Shown here: piece after piece, positions 33,083-43,738 of the stretch
How the letters are laid out: each line of letters starts with the position of its first letter
Position numbering within the stretch: position 1 is the first letter of the stretch
DNA from: Immersiella caudata
Lineage: Eukaryota; Ascomycota; Sordariomycetes; Sordariales; Lasiosphaeriaceae
NCBI GenBank assembly: GCA_030512335.1
Contig: JAULSU010000002.1
Span: forward strand, 930,001 to 994,000
Length of the DNA: 64,000 nt
Reading direction: 5' to 3'
Program-made: the position numbers and the translations under genes
The notes under the pieces: generated by a model
Told to the model about the DNA's origin: nothing
The model's input: only the letters and a program-made list of their open reading frames with translations
The model's database searches: none

Positions 33083-35545
33083 ATGGAGTTCCTGGATCAT
33101 GATGTCGAAATGGAAGGCGACGAACACGCCGCGGCCGTGACCGATGGCGCGTCGACAACCAACGGCTTCCGGGGCTCGGCTATCTCCGGCGAGACATCCA
33201 ACGGTATCGGCGCCGAGGATGACTTCGGGGACGACGAGGATGATGACGAGACCGAGTCTATCGGGTATCCGGTCGATCTCCGGCGTCGCGGTCTCCTTCC
33301 CACCGGGTGCTGCTACGACGATCGGATGAAATTGCATGCTAACGCAGATTTTGGACCCAATCCACACCACCCAGAAGATCCGTCCAGAATTGAACATATC
33401 ATGCGGACACTCAAAAAGGCCGGGCTTGTGTATACCGGCAGCGACACCGACCTTCTGGAGATCCTGGAAAAGAACCCCGCTAAATACATGTGGCGCATCC
33501 CGGCGCGAGAGGCAACGAAAGAGGAGATCTGTATGGTCCACGTTCCCAGCCACTACGACTGGGTCAAGGCCTTATCAACGAAACCAACCGAGGAACTGCG
33601 TCGACTGTCCGCGGTTCTCGATCAAGGGAGAGACTCGCTATACGTCGGCAGCATGACCTACGATGCTTCCATCATCTCAGCTGGCGGTGCTATCGAGACC
33701 TGCAAGAGCGTTGTCTCGGGTCGCGTCAAAAACGGCTTTGCCATCATCCGCCCGCCAGGGCATCACGCGGAATGCAATGCCGCCATGGGCTTCTGCCTCT
33801 TCAACAACGTTCCCATCGCTGCTAAGGTCTGCCAAGCGGACTTCCCAGAAACCTGCCGCAAGATTCTCATTCTCGACTGGGACGTCCACCACGGGAACGG
33901 CATTCAGAATATGTTTTACGAAGATCCCAATATCTTATATATCTCCATCCACGTTTACCAGAACGGCGAGTTCTACCCCGGCAAGCCTGATAACCCGATG
34001 ACTCCAGATGGTGGAATGGAGCATTGCGGAATGGGTGATGGCTTGGGAAAGAACATCAACATTGGTTGGCACGACCAAGGAATGGGCGACGGGGAGTACA
34101 TGGCGGCTTTCCAAAAGATTGTGATGCCGATTGCTCAGGAGTTCAACCCAGATCTAGTCATTATCTCGGCGGGTTTTGACGCCGCAGCTGGCGATGAACT
34201 CGGTGGGTGCTTCGTCACTCCTGCTTGCTACGCCCACATGACGCACATGCTCATGTCGTTGGCCGGCGGCAAGGTTGCCGTGTGTCTGGAAGGCGGCTAC
34301 AACCTTGAGGCCATCTCCAAATCAGCGTTGGCCGTCGCGCGAACGCTAATGGGTGAACCACCCCCGCAGATGGACATTCCAAAGATTAATAAGGAAGCAA
34401 CTCGTGCTCTCGCCAAAGCACAAGCCTATCAGGCTCCGTTTTGGGAGTGCATGCGGCCCGGGCTGGTGAATGTGCATGACCGTCAAGAGCAGAATTCATC
34501 GCGCCTTCACGATGTGGTTCGCGCCGCCGAGAGGCAAAAGCTCTCGGAGAATTTCGACATGGTTCCGTTGTTTGTCCAGCGGGATATTATCTTCAAGTCA
34601 TACGACAACCAGATATTGGTCACGAGGAACATTCATGCCGCCAAAAAGATACTGATGATTGTCCATGATCCGTGAGTTTACGCTCTGTTAAGAGTTCGGT
34701 AGGAGGAGCTGACGAGGTTGGCAGACCAGAGGTAACTGCGCAGCCGGATCCGCTGGATAACTCAGTGGACGCGCACAATGCGTGGGTAGTAAGTGGTGTC
34801 TGATATAGGCACTCGATAAAACTGAATGCTGACGGAGCGTAGACGGATGGTGTCACCCAGTATATTGAGTGGGCGGTGATAAACGGCTTTGGTGTAATTG
34901 ACATCAATGTCCCGCGATATGTCACCCACCCTGAGGTAAGACGACTCTCTAATGATGAACTCTGCTTGCTAAGCAGGACTGCTTGCAGGACATGGATGCT
35001 TTCACCCCGAGACCCGATGAACGGACGCTGCAGGCGCAGGTACAGGACCTGGTCTGCTACGTCTGGGACAACTACCTCCAAATGTACCGTGGCATTGAGG
35101 ACCTCTTCCTGATGGGCGTGGGCAACGCCTGTCTAGGAATCAAGGTTTTGCTCATAAATAGAGGTATGCACGCCAGGCCCGCTGCCGCACATACAGAATT
35201 GCTCACATCAACGAAATAGACATCAAAGCGCACGTTTCGGGCGTGGTCAACTTTGTGGACGGCAACCTTCGTCCTGTCAAATCAGACGTGGATCAAGAGC
35301 TCTCAGGATGGTATAAGCACAATTCGCGGGTCTACGTTGCGGGTGATCACGCCTGTTGGACCGACCCAGACCTGACTCGCAAGGTGATGAAACGGCGGTT
35401 TGGCAGCGTTGTCAAAAGCGAGGTCAACGGCTTACCCCGCATGATGACAAGGTACTCGGACGACGTGTATCGATGGATGCTGGAGCGCGTGAGCGATGGC
35501 AAGCACGGAGATACTACCGAAGACGACAAGATGGGGGGCTCCTGA
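33083..35545 (+). CDS. HDA1: Class II histone deacetylase HDA1 with Arb2 domain
   Basis: Exons 33083-34671, 34725-34788, 34843-34935, 34989-35163 and 35220-35545 give 748 residues from MEFLDHDVEMEG. The in-frame ATG at 33020 would give 769; I prefer 33083 for its purine at -3. The deacetylase domain (about residues 60-430) carries PPGHHAE, DWDVHHGNG, ISAGFDAAAGDELGG and LEGGYN, so the zinc ligands and catalytic histidines are in place. The C-terminal part is the Arb2-like domain seen in fungal HDA1 enzymes (IEWAVINGFGVIDINVPRY, LFLMGVGNACLGIKVLLINR). It removes acetyl groups from histone tails in the HDA1 complex. Exon 4 could also start 12 nt earlier (AAGCAG), adding four residues. Confidence 0.95.
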
Positions 35546-36754
35546 GCACGGGACTATGTACATAGCGGGGGGTCACTCGGCAGGCGTTTATCATTTTGGG
35601 CAGCATGCGACTGTATTTGAGATTCCGTCGGGGTCCTTGGATTTGCATCAGCGAGCAGGGGATTCGGCGGTTTGAGACCTTGCTGGTCAGCGCATCGCGG
35701 GGATAGCTTGAGTTCGAGTTGCTTCCTGGAGTCCCATTTTGAAGCCGGTTAGGGGATTGGCTGTCATCGCATCGCTCAGCGGATCGTTCAAGGGTTTCCG
35801 CTTCAATGCTTGCTGTTTCTATCGGGGTTTGCACGCAGTCTCGGTCCCTGGTAGGACAAAGCCATCTGGTTAGGTGCTCAGGGCTTTTGAGACAACTCGG
35901 TTATCAGTAGATAAATATACGACATCGGAGAGCAGCTGTTTGTTCAATCAAAGAGACAGATTGAGGTGGTGAAAGGGTCGACCCTAACCCCCGCCAAGGC
36001 CCTTCATTCGTTGAAACGGGACACGGCAGGGGGTTTGACGGATCGCGTGGGCAATCGACCCACATCTTTTTGGAGTTTGTTCTCAGCCTCATCTCAGAAA
36101 ACTCTCTCCTTCCTCACCACCATTGTTTCAAACCCGGCCAGAGACGCGCCGACGTCCCCACGGACAACATACGCCATGGATCGTGACAGGAGCCGAAGGT
36201 TCGTAGCATTTCATCTCATCGTCTATTGTTCCTTTCTTTCTCCAGTGAGACTCCTTCCTGTTGTCCGCGTGCGCGATGGAGAGGGGCCCCGCTGCGTTGC
36301 GAATAGCTCGGCTGGTGGGTCTCTTCCATGCCATGTGTGGTGCTGCTTAAAAACCAGTAACGGGGTCGCGAATTCTTGCTACTTCTACTGCCGAGTTTGC
36401 GTGCTTTCCGATTTTATGCTTCCTTTCGGAAAGCCATTCCGCTGCCAGCATCAATTTGTCGATCCACCTTCAAACCGATTGGGAACGCCGCCGCCGCTGC
36501 TACCGATTCGAGGCAGCGTTTCCCCCCGTTGTCGTCGTCGTCGTCGTCGTCGCCGGGACCTGGATTTATTTGTGAATGAGGTATTGCTTGGTTGTGGGCG
36601 TACCTGCTGTTCTTGAGGATCTTTTCTTCGCCAGTCCTCGTCGGTCTTTGAGGGCTCCGTTCTTCGATCTGCGAAATACTTTCCGCCCAACTCGCTTCGA
36701 CGCTCTTTCGGTTTCGCAACTACAGCAAATATTTTACAGGCACCAATATTCACG
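35546..36754. other. Intergenic region and probable spliced leader of the RS-protein gene
   Basis: No domain-bearing ORF. A plus-strand ATG at 36176 reads MDRDRSRR up to a GTTCGT donor-like site at 36199, and TTTTACAG at 36732-36739 precedes the RS-protein ATG. If spliced, the upstream frame would overlap the main start. A GTC microsatellite sits at 36531-36552. Confidence 0.4.
36531..36552 (+). repeat. (GTC)7 microsatellite
   Basis: Seven GTC units in the presumed leader of the RS-protein gene. A frame crossing it would encode a short arginine run. Confidence 0.85.
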
Positions 36755-39700
36755 ATGGTTGCCAATCACGGTGGTACCGACCTCCATTCGGAGCGTCGGC
36801 AGCCCCTAACCGTGAAAGTCTCTGCCGATGATCCAGAGACCGAGGGCGACGCTACGAAGCCACGTGTGATCACCATGGATGGAATGAGTCTCTCGCTCGA
36901 GTTCGAAGAAGAACACAGGCCGATTATACTACAATCTGTAGAGCGCGGAGACGAGCTCGAAGAATATGTCATCGCTGAGGAAGAGGGTGAGGACGATATC
37001 TGTTTGATCACGCGACTTGATCGACCGAGACCACCAGCTAGACCCCGCCGCAGCTCCACCCCAAAACCCTATTCACCCGAAGCCGGCAACGACGACGAAT
37101 ACGATTCCGACTCGACGGACTCCGATGAAGAAGAAGAGTTGAAACGAGAGCTCGACGAGAGGCGAAAAGCATACCTTGGACGGCTTACCAGTGACCAACA
37201 CAAGACGGTCTTGGAAGGACTGAAACAGGCCGGGGAAGACATTTTTTGGACGCTGTCTCCTGCGGACTTCAAGATAGTGACCGGATACGACCGCAGTTGC
37301 CACGCGTTCTACTTCGTCAATGGCGTGAAGCGCCCCAAGACCACGGAGAGATTTCGCACCGACCTTCGCAAGCTATGGTCTTTCAAGGTCTACCCAGGGC
37401 TGAAGCTTCACATCCAACGCCAGACGAGGAAGAGGGTCGGCCGCTTTCAAAAATTAATGCGCATCAGGAACGGCCCTCCTCCCAAGAAACCCAGCCCACT
37501 TCGGCAGTCATGGTTACATTCGGACCTGGACGACACCAAGGGATAGGAGCCCAAGGCCGCCAGTAAGGACTGTAGGCCAAATGGATTGCCATTTTTGTCC
37601 TTGGAGAACTGGTTCTGGACCGAGCCCGGAGATGATGACAGCAAGATTGAGGAAGAAGAGCTGATAGCCATATACGGAGAAGGCAACGTCCCTCCGATTC
37701 TGAGTTGGGAACCGACCCTCGGTCTCATTATGGGAACCAAGGAACATAAAGCCAAAATGGCCGCTGGGAAAGGCAATGTCGTCTCCAACGACCCTGTCAG
37801 CAGCGGCTCAGCCTCGAGCGGCCCCGTCTGCGGCACCAACCAGTATTGCTCTTCGACTTTCGCTGTCAATGATGTGGACGCGAACTTCTCGGTGGACGAA
37901 GATGAGCTGTTAGCCATGCAGACCGCGGAGCAAGTAAACGGGCTTGGCACCACGGGCGCGGAGGTCGTTTCCGAGCCGACCCCAAACGCGTCTTGTCCCG
38001 CTGTGGCGGAAAGTGTGCCGGTTACCGGTGATACTGAAGCCGGGCTGATCTCTTCCACACCTGAGCTTTCCGGTCCGGAGACCTCGACTGCGTTGAATCA
38101 CAGTGTCTCGGAGGATGCTCTCGCGTTGGATGAGACGTCCGCGAAAGACGAACCGAGCGAAGACTTCCCTCTTGAGGCAAATCCTGAGCCAGTGGGCTCG
38201 GAAACGGCCGAGGAATTTGCATCGGCCGTGCAATCGGAAGTTACTGGTGATCAGACTCCCTCCACCCAAGGCGACGATGCGTTGGGCTCGACGAACTGCC
38301 TACAGACAGGATTCGCTGCTCGACCTGTGCTCGAGTTGGCCAACGAGCAGCCGTACGGTGACGATGAGTGGTATCAATCCTCGTCCCAGAGGATGAGGAA
38401 TGTCCTCGAGCAAACCGAGGAGTTCTCATCGTCGAACATTTGCGGCATCAAGAGGGCATTTATAGAAAATCACCCGCTGCCATTTCCTAAGAAACGTCAC
38501 GTGTGCCAAATCAGCTCGTCCTCTCTGCCACTTTCCCAAACGGACGGCGCTTTCGACGACTCTCCGCCTCCGCCTAAACCTCTATGGTTCGCACGTCGGC
38601 ACAATCGTCCGTGTGCACAAAGCGGGGCGTCTAGTGACACCCCGACCCATCACAGCGAGCCTCTTCCGTCACCTGGAGAGAATAGATCTACTTTGGTTGT
38701 TCGCCCGCACGTTCCTAGTGGATCGGGCGGTGTCATCTTTCGAAACACGGAGCCGGATCTGCCACGAGACCATTTCGAGGCTAACAGCACGGATCCTAGA
38801 TACGAAGACGGAGAGGTCCGCCGTTACGGTGCGGGAGAATCCTACCGACCCTTCAACCGTGACCGCTCACCGCGGCCTGGTGGCCGATCCCCTCGTCCGG
38901 CGAGAAGCCCACACCGTCCTGCCAGAAGCCCGCCGAGGGAGAGAGGTCGGACGCCCCCGGGAGGCAGCGATAGCTACGTCCCAGGCAGATCTCCCCGTCG
39001 CCGGTCAAGGAGCATCGACCGTGGTGGTGATCGCTACCGAAATGCTCGGGACAGGTCGAGGGAGGCACAGAGCTGGCGGAGAGACCGAAGCCGCAGTAGG
39101 GTTCGGAGCCCCATTCGACGCAGTTCACCACCGAGACGCAGCTCTCCACCTCCGCGACGTACACCCCCTCGCTATAGTTCACCACGAAGGGATGACCCAC
39201 GTGATCGGGCGAGATCACCACCCCCACGTCGCGATTATGACTCTCGGGATTCAAGGTACGGTATACCGTCTGTGGCCACCCAGATGTGGGAGGGTCGTGC
39301 TGACGCGACATTGGTCAGACGGAGATCGCGTTCCCCGTTCAACAGAGATCGCCTGGGACGGAACCGCTCTCCCATGAGAAGACCTTCGCCACCGTCCGGC
39401 CCCCGATACCGGCCTCGATCCCGAAGCCCTGACCGGCGCGATGATCGGTACGTCGGATCTGCCTACCGACGACCTTCTCCTCCCCGAGACTCTGTCAACA
39501 CCTCAGCCATCAACTCGAGATCTGCCTCGGGAAAATCCACGCCCCGTCCACCGTCACGTCGTGGTCGAGACGACCCCTCGCGACCCCAGTCACGTGTGGG
39601 GTCACCGAGGGTGACGAGCGCGTCGACTCCCGTGCCCGCCGCTCCGGCGCGCGATGCCGCCCGTGAGACTCCCCGAGAGAGAGAGCCCATCCGTGAACCT

Positions 39701-40537
39701 ACCCGTGAGACGCCTAATGACACCCCGCGTCAGAGTCCCCGTGACGATATCCGCGAACCTCCGAGACAGCCAGCCCGCGACTCAACGCCTATGGCGCTGG
39801 CTAGATCGCCCCCGAGAGGCCCGGCCGCGCTAAGAGCGCCACCAACTGGACCCGCTGCGACCAGAGGTGTGTCGACACCGGTTGTCCCGCAAGGCCCGCT
39901 AGCCAGGCATCCGCCACCGACGCCTACTGGGCCTTCTCGTTCGGATGTATCTAGCCCTGGCGTGCCACCGTCTGGCCCTCGAGGATATGTGCCTCCTAGA
40001 GGCGGCTTTGCACCTCGAGGCGGCGGAAGAGGCGGCTGGGGAGCGTCCATTCCGCCGCGTCACATGCCTGGCGCATCGGTGTCACCGACTGTCCCTCCGA
40101 CTGGACCTAGCGGCGGCATCCCGACCGGACCTCGTGCAGCGAGCTCATCTTCGGCAGTAGCGTCGCCATCGCTAGGATCAAAGCCCTTCAACCCTCCCAC
40201 TGGACCAGCAGCTCACAATGCGGTGCAACGGCCGACGCTAGCACAGAACCTCATGAACACAATGCCCGTCGTTCTTGCCGCCGGCAAGGTTGACCCGTCA
40301 TCAACGCCCATGACGACAGGTGTGGCCAAGGAGTTTGAGATGCATCACCGCAAGCTGAAGGAGGACGAAGAGCGCATTCGTGAGGAGCTGAATACGAAGC
40401 AAGAAAAGCTGAGGAAGTACCTGAGGAACTGGGAGAAGATGGAGAGGGAGAGCAAGGCGTTTGAGCTGAAGAGTGATTTAAGCGAGAAGAGCCTCAACAC
40501 ATTGGCTGGGGATGGCCTTGGCGGAGCGTCGTTTTAG
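36755..40537 (+). CDS. Large RS-repeat (serine/arginine-rich) protein with an in-frame TAG
   Basis: A single reading frame from ATG 36755 to TAG 40535-40537, interrupted only by TAG at 37544-37546. Before it: acidic block (about residues 108-128) and a W/F-containing ordered region with basic patch (LWSFKVYPGLKLHIQRQTRK). After it, in the same frame and with no ATG nearby, comes LPFLSLENWFWTEPGDDDSK, then a disordered segment, an RS/RD/SPRR region (about 690-930), a P/G-rich region with RGG-like motifs, and a C-terminal coiled coil (KLKEDEERIREELNTKQEKL). A weak intron 37513-37575 (GTTACA...CTGTAG, 63 nt) would remove the stop and join RQSW to PNGLPF, giving 1,239 residues. Composition suggests a nuclear RNA-splicing or speckle-type role, but I do not recognise the family. 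Confidence 0.7.
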
Positions 40538-41069
40538 ACAACCAACTCCAAAGATGGCGACCCTGGGAAGTGACCTTGACAGCGAGGATGGGTGACTCCA
40601 ACATTGGTGTGCTGGAAGTGACGATGGCGGTCGGGGAATTAATTATAGTTTTACCGCAGAGGTATTGTCGCACAATCGGTACCGTATGATAGAGACAGGA
40701 CAATGGAGGATAGACTGGCCATCAGCTGGGGTTTGTTTTGCGTTTGGCAGGCAGGCAGGCGATACCCTTCTGGCAGCATTGCGCGGTACATTAAATAAAG
40801 ATAGTTTAGTTGCACAGTGTATGATTCTGTGTCATGGGTGTCTCGGCTTAGTGCATTTTGGCGGCTTAGTCACCTGGTCACGCGTCTCATTCGCGATGCA
40901 TTGATTGCTCGCCTTACTGATCCCAGCTGCCGTTGCCACTCATCCGCCCGCCGCCTCATTCATGCCATTCTCATCCAATCCATTCATTCAGCTCCCATAT
41001 TCTGTTATGAGAGCCTCAATGTTTTCTCTCCTTTTCTGTCCCCATTTTTAATCTTCATTGTCACACACA
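40538..41069. other. Intergenic region
   Basis: 532 nt holding the RS-gene 3' region and the OPT promoter and leader, CT-rich just before the start codon. No other feature seen. Confidence 0.6.
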
Positions 41070-43593
41070 ATGCCGCGACGAAACCCCAAACAAATACCCA
41101 AACCCTCCTCCGACCATGACGATCTCAACCCCGACACCCGCCCTCTCCTCCCCTCTTCATCCTCCACCACCTCCTCTTCCGCCTCATCCCTAACCCCCGG
41201 CTCCATCTCCCCCCTTCCTACCAATCCCCCTCTCAAAATCACCGGCCGAAGCTTCACAATCCGCGGTATCACCGTCGGCCTCGCAGTAGGTCTCATCATC
41301 TGCTTCTCCAACATGTACTTTGGCCTGCAAACGGGCTGGGTGTCCACCATGACCATGCCCGCTTCCCTCATGGGTTTTGGGATTTTTCGGTTACTGTCCA
41401 AACATTTACGACTCCCGTTTAGCCCGGTGGAAAATGTCCTGGTGCAGACTGTCGCGGGGAGTATGGCGATCATGCCGCTGGGCTGTGGGTTTGTGGGTGT
41501 GATGCCGGCGATGAATTATTTGTTGAGGGAGGAGGAGATGGGGCCGGTGAACTTGGGGGTGGGGAAGATGGTGCTGTGGGGGTTGGGGCTTTGTTATTTT
41601 GGGGTGGTGTTTGCGGTGCCGTTGAGGAGGCAGGTGATTATTAGGGAGAGGTTGAGGTTTCCGAGTGGGTTTAGTACGGCGGTGTTGATTGGGGTTTTGC
41701 ATGGGGAGGTTAGGAGGGGGGGCGATGAGGGGTGGGCGGGGTTGGTTCCCAGGGAGGGGGAGGAGGTTGCGGAAAGAGAAAGAGGTGAGGAGCGCGAAGG
41801 AAGGGAGGATGATGGGGGGTGGAAGAGGAATGTCAGGCTGTTGGGGGTGTGCTTTTTGGTGTCGGGGGTGTTTACGTTTGCGACGTATTTTGTGCCGGTG
41901 TTGAGGAATATCCCCGTGTTTGGGTCGGTTGCGGCCAGCACGTGGCTGTGGACGTTGAATCCAAGTTTGGCGTATGTGGGACAGGGGATTATCATGGGTC
42001 CGGCGACGACGCTGCACATGTTGATAGGGGCGGTGGTGGGATGGGGGATATTATCGCCGCTGGCAAAGTACAAGGGGTGGGCGCCGGCGCCGGTGGAGGA
42101 TTGGGAGCATGGGAGTAAGGGGTGGATTGTGTGGGTTTCGCTGGCCATTATGCTGGCCGATTCGGTCGTCAGCTTGGGGTATCTGGCGCTGCGATCAAGC
42201 GCAAGGTTTGTTCCCCAGGTGGGAGATGCTGTCAGGGGCGTCCTGCCTGAGAGCGTCAAGGGAAGACTCGGTCGATATGGGCAGTCGGGTTACACATCTG
42301 TGTCCGGGGAGGACGACAGCAGCCCCTGGAACGAAGAGGACGACGAGAAGCACGAGGACGATGCACCTGCGGATCAGCAGATTAGCGATCGCGTAGTGGC
42401 AGTCGGTCTGGTCCTGTCGATTGTGTTTTGCATCGCTTGCATTCACATCTGCTTTGGCGATTTGGTTCCGCTCTACGCAACAGCCACGGCCGTTTTTATG
42501 GCGCTCGTGCTGAGCATTATGGGTGTGAGGGCGCTGGGCGAAACAGACCTGAACCCTGTGTCGGGCATCAGCAAGCTGGCTCAACTTTTCTTTGCGTTTA
42601 TCATCCCGCAGTCGAATAAGTCGAGCGTGCTGATCAACCTGGTTGCTGGCGCAGTGGTATGTATTCAACCCTTTCAAACCCCTTTCGAACCGTATTCTAC
42701 CTCCTCTCTAAACCTATACGATCCCCTTCAAAACATGCCCTATCCCTCTACAAATCTATTCTATCCTCTTCAAGCCCCGATGCAACCCTGTTCCCACTGA
42801 GATGCTAACGTGTTCCTAGTCCGAAGCAGTGCGTATCCCCCCTAACCCGGTAAGAACTCAGCAAGGTACTAACAACTCAGGGCGCCCTCCAAGCTGGCGA
42901 CCTCATGCAAGATCTCAAAACAGGCCATCTCCTCGGCGCCGCTCCAAAGGCCCAGTTCTGGGGTCAAGTGATCGGAGCTACTGTAGGCGCCGTTGTCAGT
43001 GCCTTCATCTACAAGCTCTACACAGCGTAAACCTCCCCCTTCATTCCTCCTAGCCAAACCAACAAGCCCTAACAGCTGCTCATCAGTGTTTACCAAGTCC
43101 CAGGGGATCTCTTCCAAGTCCCCACCGGCTACGTATGGATTTTCACCGCCAGACTAGTCACGGGTGAGGGTCTCCCGCCCATGGCGAGGGAATGGGCCAT
43201 TGGCGCCGCTGCGCTGTTTTCCGCCACGACAGTTTTGCGCATATTCGCGACGGATAAGCGCTGGCAGGTTTTCATCCCGGGTGGTATTGCCGTTGCCGTT
43301 GGTATGTGCCTTTTTCTGCTCACATTGAGCTTTGATGAAAGGACTAATTGGGAATCGTAGGAATGTACAACGTCCCGTCCTTCACGCTGGCTCGCACAAT
43401 CGGCGGTGTGCTGGCGTGGTGGTGGCGGTCTATCAAGCGGTGGCAGGATACACCCCTGATTGTACTTGCATCGGTAAGACTCCTTTCCTCCCAGTAGCTA
43501 CGGTACTGACAGACACAGGGCTTCATCCTCGGCGAAGGCTTCCTAAGCATTTTCAACTTAATCATGCAGACCATCGGCGTTCCTCATCTCTAG
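41070..43593 (+). CDS. Oligopeptide transporter (OPT) superfamily protein
   Basis: Six exons: 41070-42656, 42820-42828, 42881-43026, 43087-43301, 43361-43473 and 43519-43593, giving 714 residues. Exon 2 is a 9-nt microexon (Ser-Glu-Ala) that completes the conserved AGAVSEAGALQAGDLMQDLK stretch. A disordered S/P-rich N-terminus (about 60 residues) precedes many hydrophobic segments, starting with ITVGLAVGLIICFSNMYFGL, and including HLLGAAPKAQFWGQVIGATV and FNLIMQTIGVPHL at the end. A charged loop (about residues 215-255 and 400-450) splits the hydrophobic blocks. The N-terminal motif fits the YSL-like branch rather than the NPG-KEH peptide branch; substrate (peptide, siderophore or metal complex) is unknown. 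Third codon positions change from C-rich to G-rich near 41,480. Confidence 0.9.
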
Positions 43594-43738
43594 CGTTTTC
43601 CCCCACAGCATTAGACACAACTCCATTAGAAGCATTCGCAGCACAAGACGGACATTCATAGCCCCCTAGTTTTGTATATGACCATCCCAAGAGTCGAATC
43701 TACGGGTATCATTCCGCTTGCCTTCTATGCAGTTCCAC

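Noticed and set aside
34969..34992. Earlier acceptor AAGCAG for HDA1 exon 4, adding four residues (DCLQ)
   Set aside because: The later TTGCAG gives HPE-DMDAFTPRP, which reads more like the family. Both keep frame, so the choice is not certain.
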